From: Deltaproteobacteria bacterium UBA6967
GTDB taxonomy: Bacteria; SAR324; NAC60-12
Direction: 5' to 3'
Assembly (NCBI GenBank): GCA_002450295.1
Contig: DJYX01000283.1
Coordinates: 6,340 to 37,061 of the forward strand
DNA: 30,722 nt
The translations under genes and the position numbers were made by a program. Of the stretch, positions 8,844 through 16,806 are shown one piece after another (the first letter of the stretch is position 1; each line of letters starts with the position of its first letter). Under the pieces are notes generated by a model. It did no database searches, was not told where the DNA came from, and was given only the letters and a program-made list of their open reading frames with translations.

Positions 8844-9182
8844 ATGCTGAAACTTTCCATGGAATTTAATCTCCTGAGAAAGCCATTATTAGTGGCTACT
8901 ACTCTAATTGGGCTGCATACCGGAGTCATGGGACAGACAACGGAAACCCAAAATCAGGTAGATCAATTTTCCGCTGTAAGCATGGAAGCACAACGGTTAA
9001 TTTTCGAAATGTCGCAGATTGAAGGTGACAGGGCCAAGGGCATAGCACTTAAAAGACCAATTAGGAAAAATGTAGGGCGATTTGGCAATACGATTGAATA
9101 CAAATCGCCTCGAAGAAGACCGAGTTCGTCACGCAAATTGATAATTGGGCGTTCCCAGTCTTACATGTCCGCAATACCCTGA
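8844..9182 (+). CDS. Small secreted basic protein of unknown function
   Basis: 112 residues, not recognised. A signal peptide is likely: residues about 1-30 (basic MEFNLLRKP, then LLVATTLIGLHTGVMGQ), with cleavage possible after VMG. The mature part begins with polar, Gln/Glu-containing sequence and ends in a strongly basic Arg/Ser/Lys tail (KSPRRRPSSSRK) with no membrane segment. The start ATG at 8844 has a weak GAAG nearby; a second ATG at 8859 is possible. It lies 43 bp behind flgE on the same strand and could be co-transcribed with the hook genes. Its last 22 bp overlap the convergent pyrF. The open frame, signal-like N-terminus and context argue for a real gene, but no homologue is claimed. 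Confidence 0.55.
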   Translation: MLKLSMEFNLLRKPLLVATTLIGLHTGVMGQTTETQNQVDQFSAVSMEAQRLIFEMSQIEGDRAKGIALKRPIRKNVGRFGNTIEYKSPRRRPSSSRKLIIGRSQSYMSAIP

Positions 9183-9862
9183 TTAGTAAGGCTAATCTCG
9201 TTCAAAATGTGTCTAGCCGCATTCAAATAATCCATCCTCCCAACAATCGGCCTCCCTACTACCAACAGATTCGCTCCATCTGACACGGCCTCTGCAGGGG
9301 CCATTGTACGTTTTTGGTCCCCTGTGTCGTCTTTCAATCCTCGAATACCAGGGCAAACTCTTAACAAAGTTTTTTCAGGATCAATTTGATCTAGCAAATG
9401 TAAGTCCTTTGGAGAACAGACAACACCAGTAATTCCAGTTTCGCGAGCTTCTCGAAAGAGCTTGTGGAGGGTTTCAGCAGGTGAACCTCCATAAATCCTT
9501 TTACATTCATCCGGGATTGCAGAAGTTAAGAGAGAAACTCCTAGAATTCCCACCCCTTTGTCAGAAATCTTTTCTAATGTTGATCGACCCATTGAAAGAT
9601 GCACAGTTGCCAAGTCAACATTCAAATTTGAAAGCCAAACGACAGCATTTTCGACCGTGTTCGGAATATCATACAGTTTGAGGTCGACAAAGACTTTCCC
9701 AAGTTTTTTCAATTCAGCAACCCATTCAACTCCTGCAAAAGTCAGTGAGTGCCCAATTTTAAAACCCCACAACCCATTTGTTTGTAAATGGGACAAGTCA
9801 CTTGCTACCTGTAAAGCCTTGTCAGGGGTCATGCCATCCAGTGCTACAATCAATTCACTCAT
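9161..9862 (-). CDS. pyrF: Orotidine 5'-phosphate decarboxylase
   Basis: 233 residues, normal for the short bacterial class of OMP decarboxylases. The catalytic motif VDLKLYDIPNTV lies at about 59-70 with Asp60, Lys62 and Asp65, the D-x-K-x-x-D-I signature. The phosphate-binding region near the C-terminus reads RVCPGIRG and GANLLVVGRPIVG. It converts OMP to UMP, the last step of UMP synthesis, in the cytoplasm. Its ATG overlaps the pyrE stop codon (ATGA), so the two are translationally coupled and act consecutively. Its 3' end overlaps the convergent small gene behind flgE by 22 bp. Confidence 0.97.
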   Translation of the reverse strand: MSELIVALDGMTPDKALQVASDLSHLQTNGLWGFKIGHSLTFAGVEWVAELKKLGKVFVDLKLYDIPNTVENAVVWLSNLNVDLATVHLSMGRSTLEKISDKGVGILGVSLLTSAIPDECKRIYGGSPAETLHKLFREARETGITGVVCSPKDLHLLDQIDPEKTLLRVCPGIRGLKDDTGDQKRTMAPAEAVSDGANLLVVGRPIVGRMDYLNAARHILNEISLTNQGIADM

Positions 9863-10452
9863 AAGCGGGCAGCTTTGATTGATGAATGAAATTCTCTAGC
9901 CTCCTGCAATGTGGTCAGAGAATAGACAGGTACGTTTTTTACAGCTAACCCACTAGGAGAACGTCTGTCAACTCCCACGACAATAGCTGCAAATTTAACA
10001 TCAAAAGCCTTCAGGACTTTTTCCATTCCAGTGATTTTTGTCGATGCACTCGTAATCACATCATCTACAAAGACTATAACATTTTCATTTGTGGGAACCT
10101 TTCCGACAAAGCTTCCTCCGTCTCCATGTTTCTTCTCCTCCTTCCGATCGAATAGATAACCAACGTCTCGACTTCGAAGTTCCGCCAATTCTACGGACAC
10201 AGCACAAGCCAAAGGAATCCCCTTGTAAGCGCTACCATAGATCAAATTACATTCTGGAATTTCTAGCTGAATGACTTTAGCCAAAAATCTGGAAAGCTTT
10301 CTGAGTTTGTTTCCTGAGTTGAATGATGACGAGTCAAAAAAAACATCTGAATTGCTTCCATTTTTTAGCGTAAATTCTCCGAATTTGAAGGCCTGACACT
10401 CGACTGCAAACTTCAAGAATTCTTGCCCTAAATCCTTCTGCAACGTATTCAT
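9859..10452 (-). CDS. pyrE: Orotate phosphoribosyltransferase
   Basis: 197 residues. The PRPP-binding motif VIVFVDDVITSASTK spans about 125-139, with the acidic pair Asp130-Asp131 typical of type I phosphoribosyltransferases. A mobile catalytic loop is visible at about 99-117 (YLFDRKEEKKHGDGGSFVG), and NLIYGSAYKGIPLA matches the orotate-site segment. It joins orotate to PRPP to make OMP, which the next gene, pyrF, decarboxylates. First gene of the minus-strand pair, diverging from metY across about 170 bp that can hold promoters in both directions. Confidence 0.96.
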   Translation of the reverse strand: MNTLQKDLGQEFLKFAVECQAFKFGEFTLKNGSNSDVFFDSSSFNSGNKLRKLSRFLAKVIQLEIPECNLIYGSAYKGIPLACAVSVELAELRSRDVGYLFDRKEEKKHGDGGSFVGKVPTNENVIVFVDDVITSASTKITGMEKVLKAFDVKFAAIVVGVDRRSPSGLAVKNVPVYSLTTLQEAREFHSSIKAARL

Positions 10453-10500
10453 AACACTCGATTATCCTAATAAATAATTTGGAGAGCGAATCATATTTAC

Positions 10501-10529
10501 TTCAGTAATTTTCAATCATCCACTATAAT
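10501..10529 (+). promoter_or_regulatory. Candidate metY promoter with perfect -10 box
   Basis: A consensus TATAAT lies at 10524-10529. A weak -35 candidate (TTCAGT, 10501-10506) is 17 bp upstream. The resulting leader to the metY start would be roughly 90 bases. I did not recognise a SAM riboswitch fold in that leader. Confidence 0.4.
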
Positions 10530-10553
10530 AGCTTCTTCTAGTGCTTTCAGTAA

Positions 10554-11957
<1,404 letters not shown>

Positions 11958-11963
11958 CCACTA

Positions 11964-12008
11964 GATAAATGGAGGTGAGGTTCATTGCGATCTCGCTCTC
12001 CATCTATC
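11964..12008 (+). promoter_or_regulatory. Long hairpin between metY and metA
   Basis: GATAAATGGAG (11964-11974) pairs with CTCCATCTATC (11998-12008) with a single mismatch; a further GAG/CTC pairing is possible inside the loop. It starts 7 bases after the metY stop and ends 32 bases before the metA start. No T-run follows. It may stabilise the metY mRNA or modulate metA; no known riboswitch class was recognised. Confidence 0.4.
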
Positions 12009-12040
12009 CCCTTCAAATATTCCGATAGTAACTTTCATAA

Positions 12041-12934
12041 ATGACCCTAGTCATCGATCGGTCAAATCATACTCTTCCGCTCATTCGACAGGAACGTATT
12101 TCTTGGATTACACCAGAGGATGCGGAACGGCAGGATATTCGTCCATTGCGGATAGGTATTTTGAATATCATGCCCTTTGGTAAGGATTACGAGTTCAATC
12201 TCCTCCATCCACTGGGATTGTCTATTCTTCAAGTTGAGCCGGTTTGGATTCGTTTGGAATCACACGAGTATTCGTCAGGCGATCAACAGCACATGTCTGA
12301 CCTCTATCAGACTTATGAAAAGGCGACTCAGTTATCCCGGTTGGATGGCCTGATTGTTACGGGTGCCCCAGTTGAAAAAATTCATTTCCATGAAGTACGT
12401 TACTGGAGTGAGATTTCAAAGATTATTCAAGACTCTCGATTGAATTGTCCAAGTACTTTGGGGATTTGTTGGGGGGCTTTTGCTCTGGCTTTTCTGCTTG
12501 GAGTGGACAAGTTGACCTACGACAACAAACTATTTGGTCTTTTTAAACTGCAGAATCTTGATTCTGGACACCCTATCACAGGGGAACTGGACGATGAATT
12601 CTGGTGTCCACAAAGTAGATATGCGGGCATTGATGATAGCCTGATGGAAGGAGCACAAAGGGATGGCAAATTAAATCTGCTAGCCTATGGGGAAAGGGCT
12701 GGTTATTCAATTTTTGAAACTCCTGATCATCGATTCGTGATGCACAGTGGTCATCCAGAGTACAATTCAAGGCGCATTGTGTACGAGGCTGAACGCGATA
12801 AGCTAGCAGGAGATGTTTTGCCACCAGAGAACTTCGATCTTAGTAATCCAATAAATTGCTGGCGAGGACACCGCAATACCTTTTTTACCCAATGGTTGAA
12901 GTTCTGTTATCAGCAGATCAGTATGCCTCGGTGA
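12041..12934 (+). CDS. metA: MetA-family homoserine O-acyltransferase, predicted acetyl-type
   Basis: 297 residues, typical for MetA. The catalytic Cys143 lies in STLGICWGAFAL. The His/Glu pair is His238 and Glu240 in HSGHPEY. LIVTGAPVEKIHFHEVRYW (about 104-122) is the specificity segment: its Glu112 aligns with Glu111 of the Bacillus cereus enzyme, which prefers acetyl-CoA, whereas succinyl-CoA enzymes such as that of E. coli have Gly there. This predicts O-acetylhomoserine as product, in agreement with metY just upstream. The usually conserved NLMP-K-ETE stretch is changed here to NIMPFGKDYEF. No clear Shine-Dalgarno precedes the ATG at 12041. Converges on the Smr gene with a 35-bp gap. Confidence 0.92.
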   Translation: MTLVIDRSNHTLPLIRQERISWITPEDAERQDIRPLRIGILNIMPFGKDYEFNLLHPLGLSILQVEPVWIRLESHEYSSGDQQHMSDLYQTYEKATQLSRLDGLIVTGAPVEKIHFHEVRYWSEISKIIQDSRLNCPSTLGICWGAFALAFLLGVDKLTYDNKLFGLFKLQNLDSGHPITGELDDEFWCPQSRYAGIDDSLMEGAQRDGKLNLLAYGERAGYSIFETPDHRFVMHSGHPEYNSRRIVYEAERDKLAGDVLPPENFDLSNPINCWRGHRNTFFTQWLKFCYQQISMPR

Positions 12935-12969
12935 ATGTTGAACAGAGATATCAACTTAGAGGAAATTAT

Positions 12970-13452
12970 TCATCGTCGAAAGATGACCCAGAGCGCTCCA
13001 CTACCCCCCCAGCGAGGTGGAGCTTCTCGGACCTGTGCGATATACTTCCCCCCATTTTTTATCAGCCACTGCTCTACGGTCTGCTTAAGCACAGGGCCAG
13101 CTTGTGAACGGTTGCCTTTACCAGTAACAATCAATAATGAGTCAAGTCCATGCAAAGCACCGTAATGAACGTAATTCTCCACAAGCATTAAAGCTTCTTG
13201 TCGGTTTTTACCATGGAGATCGAGAGTTTCGTCTGGAGCGGTATGGCTTTGAAAAGCTTTGCGAGAAGTCTTTATTTTGGCTGGTTTTGATTTCTGATCA
13301 GGCAATAAACTTGGGTCTGAATCTTCCTCTTTTCCAGGGATTTCGCCAATACTAGTAAAAATTTGATCCATCCAATTGGATTCAGTCGTTGAATCATCAA
13401 AAGAAAGGCTGGATTTTTTTGGATTATGAGGTGGGTTGGTTTTGGACTTCAA
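12970..13452 (-). CDS. Smr-domain protein
   Basis: 160 residues. The N-terminal half is polar, Lys/Ser/Pro-rich and probably disordered. The C-terminal half (about 75-160) is an Smr domain: LDLHGKNRQEALMLVENYV at about 77-95, LLIVTGKGNRSQAGPVLKQT at about 105-124, and an end with ALWVIFRR. Smr domains occur in MutS2 and in small stand-alone proteins of the SmrA/SmrB type; some are nucleases acting on RNA or DNA, including mRNA at collided ribosomes. The exact substrate here is not known. The start is a TTG at 13452, supported by a strong AGGAGGT five to six bases upstream. It follows the beta-barrel gene after 59 bp on the same strand. Confidence 0.85.
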   Translation of the reverse strand: MKSKTNPPHNPKKSSLSFDDSTTESNWMDQIFTSIGEIPGKEEDSDPSLLPDQKSKPAKIKTSRKAFQSHTAPDETLDLHGKNRQEALMLVENYVHYGALHGLDSLLIVTGKGNRSQAGPVLKQTVEQWLIKNGGKYIAQVREAPPRWGGSGALWVIFRR

Positions 13453-13511
13453 TGAGACCTCCTGACCAGCAAGGTAAGGGAGACAGGGACAGTTGCCCCT
13501 GATCAGATGTC

Positions 13512-14135
13512 TCAGAAATAATAGCGGGCAGCGAGTGCGTTGTAAAATCCTTGTTCTGTGCTTCCGAGGCCTTGCTGCCGTCGGAGCCCAAGTTCTGCTG
13601 ACAAGCCAACATTGGGGTAGTTGATAGGGAAAAATTCAGAACCAGTGAATAGTCTGAAAAGAGTGCCTCGTTCATCTTCTTCGCTTTCGAAGCCGGCTCC
13701 TGCACCGAGGAAGAGATTATGTCCGCCTTCATTCAGAACTACTCGAGCGAATCGGCCTTCTAATGAGAAATGAGTGATATCCATTTCTTCATGGTAGCCA
13801 ATTAACAATTCCAGAGAATCAATAGGGCTAAGCCAGTTCTTCAAACTAACTCGTTCTTCTGGGACCGCAGATGGTCGGTAATGAAGGCCAATTCCGAGTT
13901 TGCGAGCAAGATTTCTTTCGGCAGCTTCAAATTCAATCAAGCGAATGTCCACTCTTTCAACCTTGAGTACACCGAACCCTCGATCTGACTCAAGGTAAAG
14001 CATTTGCTCGTCCATACCCTGAATGCGGCCACTCAGTGATTCCCCGCTGTTGAGGTGAACCACGGCTCCGTATGCTGTGGCTGTCAAGGTCCATCCGATG
14101 AGCAAGACCAGCAGCAATCGTAGTTTTGAGAACAT
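13512..14135 (-). CDS. Outer-membrane beta-barrel protein with Sm-like N-terminal segment
   Basis: 207 residues from the ATG at 14135, chosen because GAGAGGT is just upstream and a signal peptide (MFSKLRLLLVLLIGWTLTATAYG) begins there, although the frame is open further upstream. After cleavage, about 24-70 (VVHLNSGESLSGRIQGMDEQ, then LYLESDRGFGVLKVERVDIR) looks like a small Sm-like/SH3-like beta domain. The rest (about 80-207) alternates polar and hydrophobic residues in short strands and ends in ARYYF, with the C-terminal Phe recognised by the BAM assembly machine. I infer an outer-membrane barrel of about eight strands with a periplasmic domain. The precise function is unknown. It diverges from the prepilin-peptidase-like gene and precedes the Smr gene. 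Confidence 0.72.
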   Translation of the reverse strand: MFSKLRLLLVLLIGWTLTATAYGAVVHLNSGESLSGRIQGMDEQMLYLESDRGFGVLKVERVDIRLIEFEAAERNLARKLGIGLHYRPSAVPEERVSLKNWLSPIDSLELLIGYHEEMDITHFSLEGRFARVVLNEGGHNLFLGAGAGFESEEDERGTLFRLFTGSEFFPINYPNVGLSAELGLRRQQGLGSTEQGFYNALAARYYF

Positions 14136-14185
14136 TCTACCTCTCTGAATGATCGTAACAAACCGATGAATCCAACACCGGCGCA

Positions 14186-14656
14186 GTGACAGATTTTCCG
14201 ACTCATGCAATAGATGCACCGCCTTTTTTCCGCGCCTTGACACTCTGTGCCATTGGGGCAATTTTGGGAAGTTTCCTTCAAGCTGTGTTGGATCGTAAAA
14301 GAATTCGTCAAAAAAAATTCCAACTCGATGGCGGCGATCAAGTTGCTCAAAGATTGAAAAAATTGAATAGCTTGTCTCCGTCTAGATCTTTCTGTTTTGC
14401 TTGTGGGTCGCAACTAGCTTGGTACGACAATATCCCGATTTGGTCTTATTGCTGGTTACAAGGTCGATGTCGTCTCTGTAGAGTACCATTCAGTAATAAA
14501 TCATTTCGTATGGAACTTGGGTTGGGTTTGGGGCTTGGCCTTTTGGGCTGGAGCATCAAGATAAGCTGGTTGCTTGGAGCCCTCACATTTTTATGGGTGA
14601 TTTGCTGGACCGTTTTTTTAAATGCACCAACTAGTTGTGTGGAGAAATCGAAGTAA
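14186..14656 (+). CDS. Prepilin-peptidase N-terminal-domain protein lacking the peptidase half
   Basis: 156 residues from a GTG at 14186; no ribosome site is obvious, so the start is uncertain. Residues about 12-35 form a membrane segment with the GSFL motif (AIGAILGSFLQAVLDRK). Residues about 70-111 hold the cytoplasmic Cys-rich loop of type 4 prepilin peptidases (PilD/A24 N-terminal domain): CFACGSQLAWYDNIPIWSY followed by CRLCRVPFSNKSFRMELG, giving two CxxC pairs. One or two further hydrophobic segments close the protein. The C-terminal aspartyl-protease domain with its GxGD motif is absent; the frame stops at 14656 and hisA follows 33 bp later. It may be a truncated remnant or a stand-alone N-terminal (methyltransferase-type) domain. 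Confidence 0.75.
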   Translation: MTDFPTHAIDAPPFFRALTLCAIGAILGSFLQAVLDRKRIRQKKFQLDGGDQVAQRLKKLNSLSPSRSFCFACGSQLAWYDNIPIWSYCWLQGRCRLCRVPFSNKSFRMELGLGLGLGLLGWSIKISWLLGALTFLWVICWTVFLNAPTSCVEKSK

Positions 14657-14689
14657 AGTTTTGCATAAGAATTTATTGGAGATGTTTTA

Positions 14690-15424
14690 GTGAAGATCAT
14701 TCCTGCGATTGACTTAAAAAATGGCCGCTGTGTTCGTTTGCTTCAAGGGAAAGAGGATCAGGAAACAGTGTATGGGGAAGACCCGGTTGAAACAGCTCTA
14801 AGTTTTGAAGAGCAGGGTGCTGAACAAATTCATCTAGTAGACTTGGACGGTGCTTTTCGAGGTGAATCCAAAAACTTGGAGCAAGTAGAACGTATTGCTC
14901 AAGCAGTCAAAGTCCCCTTAGAACTTGGTGGCGGTATTCGAAGTTTAAATGACATTTCAAGAGTTTTCGACTTGGGAGTGAGTTTCATTATTATCGGAAC
15001 GATTGCGGTGAAAAATCCGAAGATTTTAGAGGAAGCAATCCAAAAGTTTGAGAATCAACTAATCTTGGGTCTTGATGCTAAAGATGGAAAAGTGGCGGTA
15101 TCAGGTTGGGTAGAGGTCACAGAATTCAGTGATGAGGAATTCGCAAACCAGTGGAAGCAACATGGGATCAATAGGGTGATTTATACTGATATTGCCCGTG
15201 ATGGTATGTTGACAGGTCCAAATTTGAGTTCACTCCGCAGGATGGCGATATCGACTGGGCTGAAAGTAACAGCCTCAGGGGGAGTGTCTTCACTTGATGA
15301 TTTAAAACAATTGGTGGAGTTAGAGCGAGACGGAGTGGATGAAGTGATCGTGGGCAAGGCGATCTATGAAAGACAGTTGGATTTGAGAGAAGCGTGTTTG
15401 TGGCTCAATCAACGTGCGGCTTGA
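14690..15424 (+). CDS. hisA: ProFAR isomerase HisA (histidine biosynthesis)
   Basis: 244 residues, normal HisA length. A (beta/alpha)8 barrel with general base Asp8 in IIPAIDLKNGRCVRL and acid Asp129 in LILGLDAKDGKVAVSGW. The two half-barrel phosphate-binding motifs are LGGGIRSLNDI (about 79-89) and TASGGVSSLDDL near the C-terminus. It catalyses the Amadori isomerisation of ProFAR to PRFAR. The start is a GTG at 14690 with TTGGAG eight to nine bases upstream. No other his gene is near; the neighbours are a prepilin-peptidase fragment and an aldo/keto reductase, so the his genes appear scattered or this one has moved. A dual HisA/TrpF (PriA-like) activity cannot be excluded by eye. Confidence 0.95.
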   Translation: MKIIPAIDLKNGRCVRLLQGKEDQETVYGEDPVETALSFEEQGAEQIHLVDLDGAFRGESKNLEQVERIAQAVKVPLELGGGIRSLNDISRVFDLGVSFIIIGTIAVKNPKILEEAIQKFENQLILGLDAKDGKVAVSGWVEVTEFSDEEFANQWKQHGINRVIYTDIARDGMLTGPNLSSLRRMAISTGLKVTASGGVSSLDDLKQLVELERDGVDEVIVGKAIYERQLDLREACLWLNQRAA

Positions 15425-15589
15425 AGTGTTTCAGTTTGGAAAGGGGAATTGATTTTTTTGAAGAGTTATCATTTCAAATATTTTGATGATTCCAATTTGG
15501 TCTTTTGAGGAATAGTCTCTAACAGATCAATTTGATCAATCGTTTTGGGTTGTTCAGGATCAGTAAATTTCGAAATCAGGAGTTAGTGG
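15425..15589. other. Intergenic region hisA - aldo/keto reductase with small palindrome
   Basis: The 165-bp gap is AT-rich. It contains GATCAA-T-TTGATC at 15525-15537, a 13-bp palindrome that could be an operator for the downstream gene. No clear terminator or promoter box was found. Confidence 0.3.
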
Positions 15590-16555
15590 ATGGAGATGCA
15601 ATATAGAAGGTTGGGTCAAGCAGGAATCAAAGTGAGTGTTTTGTCTTTTGGATCCTGGGTTACTTTTGCCAAACAGCTCCCCTTGGATAATGCCCTCGCG
15701 TGTATGCAAGCAGCTCATGATGCAGGAGTGAACTTCTTCGACAACGCGGAGGCTTATGAAAAGGGAGAGTCCGAAAAATTGATGGGACAAGCTCTGAAAG
15801 AACTTGGCTGGGCCCGTGAAACTTATCTGGTCTCCACAAAGTTTTTCTGGGGAATCGTGCCGGGGGTCAATACGAAAAACACCTTGAATCGCAAGTATCT
15901 CAGACAAGCCATGGAACGTTCGCTCGAACGCTTTGGTCTGGATTTCATTGATCTTGTTTTCTGTCATCGCCCTGACCCCGAAACTCCTATTGAAGAAACC
16001 GTTTTTACCATGTCAGAAATGGTTAGTTCCGGGAAAGCTCACTATTGGGGCACTTCCGAATGGTCAGCACAGGAATTGTTGGAGGCCTATGAAATCGCTG
16101 AAAGATATCACCTTCACAAACCAACGATGGAACAGCCTCAATACCATCTATTCCATCGTGAAAGATTGGAGGAAGAATATGATCCACTTTTCAAAAAATA
16201 TCAGATGGGCACCACAATTTGGAGTCCCCTTGCCTCAGGTATGTTAAGTGGAAAATATCTTGAGGGTATTCCAGCTGATAGCCGAGCCAACCTTCCTGGA
16301 TATGAATGGCTCCGAGAGAAACTAACGGATCAAACTACCTTGAATAAGGTGAAGAACCTGAAAGTCATCTCCGATCGACTAGGCTGTTCTCTCTCCCAAT
16401 TAGCCCTGGCTTGGTGTGCAAGTAATCCAAATGTTTCCACCGTAATTACTGGGGCAAGTCGAGTGGAGCAAGTTCATGAAAATATGAAATCTTTGGGGGT
16501 GTTGGAATTGCTAACTCCCAGTTTACTTCAAGATATTGAAGGAGCAATCGCCTGA
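15590..16555 (+). CDS. Aldo/keto reductase, potassium-channel beta-subunit-like
   Basis: 321 residues. The AKR catalytic tetrad is present: Asp51 and Tyr56 in [14 protein letters not shown], Lys84 in VSTKFFWG, His126 in [10 protein letters not shown]. The opening [20 protein letters not shown] and the late [16 protein letters not shown] and [16 protein letters not shown] match the Kv-beta/AKR6 and YghZ group, whose enzymes reduce aldehydes, for example methylglyoxal, with NADPH. The natural substrate is not predictable. The start ATG has CAGGAG seven bases upstream. It is probably transcribed on its own: 165 bp separate it from hisA and 251 bp from nadN. Confidence 0.92.
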   Translation: MEMQYRRLGQAGIKVSVLSFGSWVTFAKQLPLDNALACMQAAHDAGVNFFDNAEAYEKGESEKLMGQALKELGWARETYLVSTKFFWGIVPGVNTKNTLNRKYLRQAMERSLERFGLDFIDLVFCHRPDPETPIEETVFTMSEMVSSGKAHYWGTSEWSAQELLEAYEIAERYHLHKPTMEQPQYHLFHRERLEEEYDPLFKKYQMGTTIWSPLASGMLSGKYLEGIPADSRANLPGYEWLREKLTDQTTLNKVKNLKVISDRLGCSLSQLALAWCASNPNVSTVITGASRVEQVHENMKSLGVLELLTPSLLQDIEGAIA

Positions 16556-16806
16556 AAAAGTTTTACCTTTAGATTTCAAAATAATTTATTTTGGATAAAG
16601 TAAGTGATAGATCACAAACTAAGAATTATATTAGGACTTGGTTAAGTTTTGTGGATGACCTGCAATCTACTACTTTTTCAAACTAACTAAGCTATGATTA
16701 AAAAAGTTCAAATGATTTCACTAACTATTCATAGTTAGTTTCGATTTTCTTATTCTCCAATCGAAGACACCATTCATTGGGAATTCAACATTCTTAGGTT
16801 TCAAAA
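16556..16806. other. AT-rich intergenic region upstream of nadN
   Basis: 251 bp with no gene. It contains CAAAATAA-T-TTATTTTG (16577-16593), a 17-bp palindrome shortly behind the aldo/keto reductase stop, and a stronger inverted repeat nearer nadN that is listed separately. A TATGAT at 16693-16698 could be a -10 box, without a convincing -35. Confidence 0.3.
16720..16739. promoter_or_regulatory. Operator-like inverted repeat upstream of nadN
   Basis: ACTAACTAT (16720-16728), two bases, ATAGTTAGT (16731-16739): a perfect 9-bp inverted repeat ending 67 bp before the nadN ATG. The half-site core ACTAACTA also occurs at 16682-16689, as if a second site lay about 38 bp upstream. It could bind a dimeric regulator or form an mRNA hairpin. 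Confidence 0.45.

Noticed and set aside
12937..12955. Terminator between metA and the Smr gene
   Set aside because: Only a 5-bp GTTGA/TCAAC repeat with a 9-base loop and no T-run on either strand; too weak.
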